Shown here one piece after another: positions 58,476 through 64,000 of a stretch of DNA of 64,000 nucleotides (positions are counted from its first letter, which is position 1; every line of letters starts with the position of its first letter). The notes beneath the pieces are model-generated. The model saw only the letters and a program-made list of their open reading frames with translations, did no database searches and had not been told where the DNA came from. Location of the stretch: positions 1-64,000 of the forward strand of contig JAMSLZ010000015.1 in NCBI GenBank assembly GCA_026027325.1. The letters are read 5' to 3'. The DNA is from Actinomucor elegans (Eukaryota; Mucoromycota; Mucoromycetes; Mucorales; Mucoraceae). A program made the translations under genes and the position numbers.

Positions 58476-59900
58476 TACCCTATGGGCAGAAGAAGAAGAC
58501 TTGGAAGACTTGGACGTCTTGATAGCAGAAGCAGAAGCCTTGGTCTTCGCCACATTCACAATATTCTTCTTGAGAAAGTCAATCTTGTTTTGAGTTTTGA
58601 CCTTGACTTTACTCAAATCCATCATCTCTTGCACCGTATCAACCTTCATAGTTGAGGCAACCTCGTAGTCAGCAAACTTGGAAGCTCGAGCACCAGTAGG
58701 ACTGTTGGGATCGTACTCTACTCTCTCGCCAGAGAGCAGAGGATCACCCTCACCATCGAGCTCCATGACTTCAATGATTGAGTCATCACCAGGAACACCA
58801 CCGGAGACACCACCAGAGACACCACCAGAGACACCAGAGACAACACCAGAGATACCACCAGAGACACCAACCAAGGGCTCAGAATCGCCATCCTGCTCAA
58901 CCAGTTCAATGGGAGCCTCTTCAACAACTACAACATCATCTTTTGGCGTAGGATCAAGGCCAGATTTCTTTGCACCAGACAAAGCCGCATAATCGTCCAG
59001 TTCAGCCTCGAAAGACTTCACTGCTTGTTTCTTAACCTTGCAGAACCTAGCCGTATGGCCTTTCTCGCGACAAGAGAAACACGTACGCTTAGCCAACTCA
59101 GGACAGTCCTTACGAACATGTCCTGACAAACGACAAAAGTGACAAACAGGGGGCGCATTCTTGAACTGGGCTGGGGCAAACATGTCCCAAGCACTCAGGT
59201 ACAGCATTCTTGTCAAAGGCTGAGGAGGAACCACCTCACCATCCTCACCTTCCATGCCTACCGACGTATCAATGAGCACCGACATCTTGCCCTCGAAATA
59301 GCCTTTGTGGGTATACTTCTTCAACTGGTATACCTTACCATAGAAGGCCAAAGAATCCAACATGTCCACCAAAAAGGTAGCTCTGTTCGGAGTACAACAC
59401 ACCAAATTAAACTGAACTTGGGTCAGATTACCACCCACAGAAGAGCCAGAGCCAGAACCAGTAGAAGTCGATACAGCCTTGTACACCACACCGTTGACAA
59501 CAACACCATCATTAACGGCCTTGGCAGCATCATCCTTAGCGTCAAAATTGGCTTCAACAAGAAGGTCACCACCAGCATTTGCGCGCATGGAACTAATGTG
59601 TCTAAAATCCACATTAGTACCAATTTGTTCTTCTATGACCTTATAGGCACCAGTGCGGTCACCAAACAGCTTCCCAGGGAAGGAGAACAGAACAGAACTT
59701 GAGCAAAGCGCCTGCTCCACCAGAGCAGCGGCTTTGCGCACCAAAAGTTCGGACTTGAGGTCATCATCTTCAAAGATGACCTCACCAACAAGAGGAACAG
59801 CAGCATTGTCGACATTACGTCGACCAGGAGTCAATGGAACCTTCTTAGAGGCACCACGGGCAACAACAGTCGTCCAGGACACGGAAGAATTTTCAGTCAT
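58473..59900 (-). CDS. LINE ORF1 RNA-binding protein (copy 4), intact
   Basis: 475 residues. N-terminal MTENSSVSWTTVVARGASKK; central globular part with FLVDMLDSLAFYGKVYQLKK; two CCHC knuckles C253-x2-C-x4-H-x4-C and C274-x2-C-x4-H-x4-C; an acidic segment; a GVSGGVSGG repeat around residues 345-375; and a Ser/Lys-rich end (KSSKSSSSAHRV). Expected to bind the element RNA. It lies immediately upstream of ORF2 in one transcript. Confidence 0.93.
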   Translation of the reverse strand: MTENSSVSWTTVVARGASKKVPLTPGRRNVDNAAVPLVGEVIFEDDDLKSELLVRKAAALVEQALCSSSVLFSFPGKLFGDRTGAYKVIEEQIGTNVDFRHISSMRANAGGDLLVEANFDAKDDAAKAVNDGVVVNGVVYKAVSTSTGSGSGSSVGGNLTQVQFNLVCCTPNRATFLVDMLDSLAFYGKVYQLKKYTHKGYFEGKMSVLIDTSVGMEGEDGEVVPPQPLTRMLYLSAWDMFAPAQFKNAPPVCHFCRLSGHVRKDCPELAKRTCFSCREKGHTARFCKVKKQAVKSFEAELDDYAALSGAKKSGLDPTPKDDVVVVEEAPIELVEQDGDSEPLVGVSGGISGVVSGVSGGVSGGVSGGVPGDDSIIEVMELDGEGDPLLSGERVEYDPNSPTGARASKFADYEVASTMKVDTVQEMMDLSKVKVKTQNKIDFLKKNIVNVAKTKASASAIKTSKSSKSSSSAHRV

Positions 59901-60032
59901 GTGCCAGATTTCTTGAAATTGGCGAGATTGAGAAAAAAGTTTTTGAAATGTCGAAATTGGCGAATTGAGATGTCAAGATCGAGCGAAATGTGCAAAAAGT
60001 TGGAGATGTGCAAAAATTACACCTTAAAAACG

Positions 60033-63000
60033 TTTTTTTTTTTTTTTTTTGTATTAAATGTAATTTATTGATCTTAAAGTGGTATTACAAAGCTAAGTTA
60101 CAAATTACTAATCTAATGTTGTGCTAGTAGACTCATCAGGAGTTCTACTATCTAAGAAAGTGGTGATAACAAGGCTGTTATCTGTCTTGAAGGAATTGAG
60201 GACCCAAGCTGAGGACCAAGTATCATCATGAATAACACATCGCCAATGTGCAGCCCATAGGGTATAGAAGATCGAACCCAAAATGGAAAGCACATCCACA
60301 TCAAGCGGTTTACAATCGAGGCCACTTAGTGAGACCAGAGCAGCCCAAACGTTTGCATCAGATGGAAAGTCTTTGTCTAAGGAGAGAAAAGCAAGAGCTT
60401 GACGCCAGAAATCAGATTTACGTGGACAACCGACCGCAAAGTGGTACAAATCTTCTGTGGCACCGCAGAGAACACAGAATGGAGAGGGAAATTGCTGAGG
60501 AGACCAGCGATTCACCCGAGAACGATAGCCAATCTTGTCGTGAAGCAGGCGCCACCAGGGAGTGAAAGCCTTGGCCACCATGGGAAGAGACCAAAACAAA
60601 CGCCAAAAGAAAGGACGCAAAAGCAAGTGAGAAGCCACAGCCAAAGGAGGACCAGGACGAGTGGAAACAACAGAGTGATCAGCGTGCCAGAAGCGACGCA
60701 AGACACCAAGAGGGAGTTTGACCACAGATACCACCGAAGAGGGACCAGAAGGAACAGTCCAATGACGGGTCGATGGCATCCAGGAAGAAGCACCAGAACG
60801 AGACACAGGAAGAGCACGCTGTTCATCGTAAGTGAAAGCCACTTTTGACCTGATCACCGGAGGGAGAGCCAGAGAAACAGGACCAAAAGGAGGACTTAAA
60901 CCATAATAGACCGACTTGACATGGCTGGAACTTGGCAGAGCCTTATTGGAGAACAGGGTACCAGAGTGAATATTCCAGTGGAATATGTCAGACATGAGAT
61001 ACTTGGGAGCAACAGACGAAGGAACAAAACCAGGAGACAGATCATGATCAACACCAGGAACAGAAGACACCACACAGCACAAAGGAAGATCCAGGAACCA
61101 CCGAGAAGACCAAGAAGAATGCACCACCAGAGGAGGCAGCCGAACCAGAAGCTTGGTTAGATGATCCAGGGTTGGAATACTATTCAACCGAGGCTTGAAT
61201 TGAGATGGATACATCAACCAAGGGAGAACCGAAGAATGACCAGAATAGGCTTGAAAGCAGAACACCAACCAGGGAGACACAAAATCCGAAGACACCAGAG
61301 GACGAAGCAGACGTTGAACATACACAAGATGCAAAGCAAAGCTCTGATCTTGGATGTCCACCAGACCAACACCACCATACTTGCGAGGAAGACACAAAGA
61401 AGACCAAGACGGCGCGGGCCAAAACGATGCCACATACTTGCGCACTACTGCCTTGATATCCAGAAGCCACTTGCCAGGCACAGGAACCACACGGAGAAGA
61501 TGATACACCTTGGAGAGCAACAGAGAATTCGCCACCAGACCAGTACCACGAATAGATAGGTGTCGTTCACGAAGCATGTTTGCATGCCTCTCCAACTTGA
61601 CTTTGACACCATCCAGGAAATGCAGCAACTGAGCATCGGTATGATACAGCGGATAACCAAGGTAACGCACCGAGCCAACAGACGACGAATCATGCCACTC
61701 TACACCAGCAGCTGAAGCTATATCAACCCAAGGCTGATGAGCAACACCAGAAAGAGACACCAGAACAGTCTTGCTGAGATTCACCTTGGCGTTGGAGGCA
61801 CGACCATAGACCTCAAGAAGAGACAGAAGCACCAACCATTCACCAGGCGAAGACAAAAACACCTCAAGATCATCGGCATAACTGAGAAGCTTGATAGGAG
61901 CCGGAGGAGAAGAACCACTGACGAAATCAAGCGGGTAGTTACCCGTATCATCACCCAAATCAAGATGGACCTTTTGAGGGTTAGGGAGCCAAGTCCGAGG
62001 AACCACCACAGGAGCCAGAGAAACACCAGACAGAGAAGAACAAGCCAAGACAGACCGCAACAGGGGTTCAAAGGCCAAGTTGAACAACAGAGGCGATAGT
62101 GGATCACCCTGCCTTAGGCCACGCAACTGAGGAACAGCTGCTCCTAACCACCCGTTAATGGACACGGAGATCTTGGTACCAAAGAACAAAGAAGAGAGAC
62201 AACCAACCAGACCAGAAGGAAAACCAAAACGAAGCAACACACGCCGAAGATACTCAGGATGGACCCGATCATAAGCCTTCTCTTGATCAAGTAACACCGC
62301 AACTTGAGGAAGGTTTGGAGCCACCGACCGAAGATTAGCCATCAACGTTTGATTCAACCACCCATTATCCGAGATCAATCGATGAGGAAGGAACCCAGTT
62401 TGATAGGGGTTGATCAGCTTTGGAAGGACACGGTTGAACCTATTGGCCAGCAACTTGGTAAACAACTTGGCATCCGAGTTGATCAGAGAGAGAGGACGCC
62501 AGTTAGCCAAGAGCAGAGGATCACCTTTCTTGAACAAAAGCACCATCCGAGTTTGTTGCCACGAAGGAGGAAACACACCAGAGAAAGCACCACCAAGGAC
62601 TGCCACCAGCAAGTCCAGAAAAGGTCGCGAACGACCAGCCAAGTAATGATATACCTCGAAAGGGATACCATCCATGCCAGGAGACCGAGACCTAGGGGCG
62701 TGAGCCAGTAGATCCAGCACCGTAACGGCATTAGGCAGAGCCATCAGATACTTGGCATCATCCGAAGACAACACCACTTCTTCAGGAATACCATTCAAAA
62801 GAGAGTCCACGGCTTCGGCATCGATGTCGTCCGGGGTGTATAGCTTTTGGTAAAAACCGCGAGCCTCCCGAAGTATATCAGCCGCTTCCACCAAGACCTC
62901 ACCAGTAGTAGAGCACTTCAAGGACTGGATTGTCTGTTGAGACTGGCGATCCTTGATGACACGATAGAAATACTTGTTGTTACGTTCACCCAGTTCATGC

Positions 63001-64000
63001 CAACGAGTGGCAGAGCGAAGCATATTCTGGCGTGTTTCTTTCTGAATCTGACCATCAATCAATTTCTCTAGCTCATGCACCACCTGAAGAGGAAGTGAAT
63101 CATCACTAGGTTGAATTGATGGTGTAGCATCACTAGCCATAATACCTGAGACAGAAGAGGAAACAGCCTTCATACGTTCCTGTTGTAAAGCAGTAACCTT
63201 GTTCTTGAATCGAGCCTTAGCACCCCAAGCGTACTTTTGCGCACAGCACTTGAGTAACAACTTGAAGGATTCCCATTGAGATTGGACCCTCAAAGGTTCT
63301 CCCTTACCACCAGAGCTAGCATTGTCACCATCACCACCAGAAGATTCGAAAAAGAGAGACACCGTCTTGTCCAGCAATAGGAGAAACTCTGAATCCTCCA
63401 GCAGAGTGGGATTAAAGCGCCAACAGCCAGGACCAATACGAGCACAAGCAGGCTGCAGATCGATTGTCAAAAGACAGTGATCGGTCCACACACCAGGAAC
63501 ATAATGGACTTGACCATTCACCAACCGAGTCACCAGCGAAGTATGACCAAAGATATAATCAATAGTAGTACCAGCCCTAGGAAAAGTAATAGGACCGTCC
63601 GGGAAACAGTTGTTAAAGTGGAGACGAAGCCAATCATACAGCGGAGCCACAGAGGAAAGACTTGTCTCGGCAGAAGAGTGTAGATGAATGTTGAAGTCAC
63701 CTACCAACATCCAAGGCGTGTTGGACACCTCAGACCACAAAGCAAGAGAGAGAAAAGATTGTATAAACAGTGGACGGTCCGAAGACTGTGCCGGTGCATA
63801 GATATTGGCCACACGACACAAGACATTATGCTGGGCATCCTTGACAGTAGCCACAACACAACGCTCATCCAGGAGAACTTGAGCAGCATCCAAAGAAAGA
63901 CCAGGCTTGAGACAGACAATGGCACAATGTTTGGACACCACAAAGGGACAGCGAGGAAAGAAGAAAGAGAAAGAGCGGATTTGATGATCAGTGAGAGAAG
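60033..64000 (-). mobile_element. L1-like LINE copy 5 (lineage 1), cut by the window edge
   Basis: T18 run at 60033-60050 touching the 5' end of copy 4, lineage 1 3' UTR, and ORF2 from 60108 to beyond 64000. Nearly identical to copy 4 over most of ORF2 (a few residue changes, most in the last 120 codons), so the two are recent relatives. Confidence 0.93.
60108..64000 (-). CDS. LINE ORF2 endonuclease-reverse transcriptase (copy 5), partial at window edge
   Basis: Open over all of the visible 3.9 kb, about 1297 codons. Contains the endonuclease part from residue about 55 on, the full RT with YADD, and the zinc motif CVLCGATEDLYHFAVGC. Its first 50-odd codons and ORF1 lie to the right. The C-terminal 120 codons differ from copy 4 more than the rest (RKSDFWRQALAFLSLDKDFP), suggesting recombination or a slightly different subfamily. 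Confidence 0.92.
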   Translation of the reverse strand, partial: SLTDHQIRSFSFFFPRCPFVVSKHCAIVCLKPGLSLDAAQVLLDERCVVATVKDAQHNVLCRVANIYAPAQSSDRPLFIQSFLSLALWSEVSNTPWMLVGDFNIHLHSSAETSLSSVAPLYDWLRLHFNNCFPDGPITFPRAGTTIDYIFGHTSLVTRLVNGQVHYVPGVWTDHCLLTIDLQPACARIGPGCWRFNPTLLEDSEFLLLLDKTVSLFFESSGGDGDNASSGGKGEPLRVQSQWESFKLLLKCCAQKYAWGAKARFKNKVTALQQERMKAVSSSVSGIMASDATPSIQPSDDSLPLQVVHELEKLIDGQIQKETRQNMLRSATRWHELGERNNKYFYRVIKDRQSQQTIQSLKCSTTGEVLVEAADILREARGFYQKLYTPDDIDAEAVDSLLNGIPEEVVLSSDDAKYLMALPNAVTVLDLLAHAPRSRSPGMDGIPFEVYHYLAGRSRPFLDLLVAVLGGAFSGVFPPSWQQTRMVLLFKKGDPLLLANWRPLSLINSDAKLFTKLLANRFNRVLPKLINPYQTGFLPHRLISDNGWLNQTLMANLRSVAPNLPQVAVLLDQEKAYDRVHPEYLRRVLLRFGFPSGLVGCLSSLFFGTKISVSINGWLGAAVPQLRGLRQGDPLSPLLFNLAFEPLLRSVLACSSLSGVSLAPVVVPRTWLPNPQKVHLDLGDDTGNYPLDFVSGSSPPAPIKLLSYADDLEVFLSSPGEWLVLLSLLEVYGRASNAKVNLSKTVLVSLSGVAHQPWVDIASAAGVEWHDSSSVGSVRYLGYPLYHTDAQLLHFLDGVKVKLERHANMLRERHLSIRGTGLVANSLLLSKVYHLLRVVPVPGKWLLDIKAVVRKYVASFWPAPSWSSLCLPRKYGGVGLVDIQDQSFALHLVYVQRLLRPLVSSDFVSPWLVFCFQAYSGHSSVLPWLMYPSQFKPRLNSIPTLDHLTKLLVRLPPLVVHSSWSSRWFLDLPLCCVVSSVPGVDHDLSPGFVPSSVAPKYLMSDIFHWNIHSGTLFSNKALPSSSHVKSVYYGLSPPFGPVSLALPPVIRSKVAFTYDEQRALPVSRSGASSWMPSTRHWTVPSGPSSVVSVVKLPLGVLRRFWHADHSVVSTRPGPPLAVASHLLLRPFFWRLFWSLPMVAKAFTPWWRLLHDKIGYRSRVNRWSPQQFPSPFCVLCGATEDLYHFAVGCPRKSDFWRQALAFLSLDKDFPSDANVWAALVSLSGLDCKPLDVDVLSILGSIFYTLWAAHWRCVIHDDTWSSAWVLNSFKTDNSLVITTFLDSRTPDESTSTTLD

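Larger units (their letters stand above)
54327..60032 (-). mobile_element. L1-like LINE copy 4 (lineage 1), complete with both ORFs open
   Basis: 5.7 kb on the minus strand: 5' UTR 59901-60032, ORF1 58473-59900, ORF2 54421-58473, short 3' UTR and a T37 run (54327-54363). ORF1 and ORF2 share one base (TAATG). ORF2 has AP-endonuclease, RT and a C-terminal CCHC but no RNase H, the L1/Tx1-like layout. It resembles the Grem-LINE1 elements reported for Mucoromycotina; identity to them is inferred. The best candidate for an active element in the window. Confidence 0.93.

Noticed and set aside
45441..63683. Many plus-strand open frames of 60-300 codons through the LINE array
   Set aside because: They are antisense shadows of LINE ORF1/ORF2, repeat in every copy, are Arg/Gln/His-rich as expected from antisense reading, and show no domain.

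Overview
The window looks like nuclear DNA of an early-diverging filamentous fungus, most probably a Mucorales (Mucoromycota). The evidence is AT-rich intergenic DNA, many short introns (44-81 nt, GT..AG, CTAAY-type branch sites), a eukaryotic tRNA-Lys, fungal single-copy genes (Fzo1, She9/Mdm33, INCENP, NDUFAF7, OPT transporter, a seven-TM RGS protein), and L1-like LINEs with the ORF layout known from Mucoromycotina. No species call is possible from sequence alone.

Layout. Positions 1-24.5 kb are a gene region: an Hpc2/ubinuclein histone-chaperone gene running off the left edge (-), mitofusin Fzo1 (+) tail-to-tail with the mitochondrial inner-membrane protein She9/Mdm33 (-), a PPIL3-type cyclophilin (+), a small FYVE-finger gene (-), an unrecognised coiled-coil gene (+), a seven-TM RGS gene (+), the complex I assembly methyltransferase NDUFAF7 (+), an oligopeptide transporter (+) and INCENP (-). 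At 24.7-34 kb transposons take over: a complete 5.2-kb CACTA element with TAA target duplication, an inverted second CACTA end, a dead tyrosine recombinase, a palindromic Tc1/mariner derivative containing a solo LTR, and a small MITE, followed by tRNA-Lys. From 34 to 37.4 kb I see no gene.

From 37.4 kb to the right edge there is a head-to-tail array of five L1-like LINEs, all on the minus strand, each 5' end touching the poly(A) of the next. Two lineages are mixed. One copy (54327-60032) has both ORFs open. Others carry a Merlin DNA transposon (itself holding a solo LTR), a palindromic Tc1 copy (itself holding a MITE with perfect 67-bp inverted ends), frameshifts, or a large internal deletion. 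One-way LINE stacks of this kind resemble Mucor pericentromeres or HeT-A-type telomere arrays; which applies cannot be decided here.

Caution on gene models: six of the ten single-copy genes contain reading-frame breaks, nearly all of them explained by one missing base. Their conserved domains are otherwise intact, so assembly error is as likely as pseudogenisation. OPT, She9, PPIL3, INCENP and the CACTA transposase are fully open once introns are removed.
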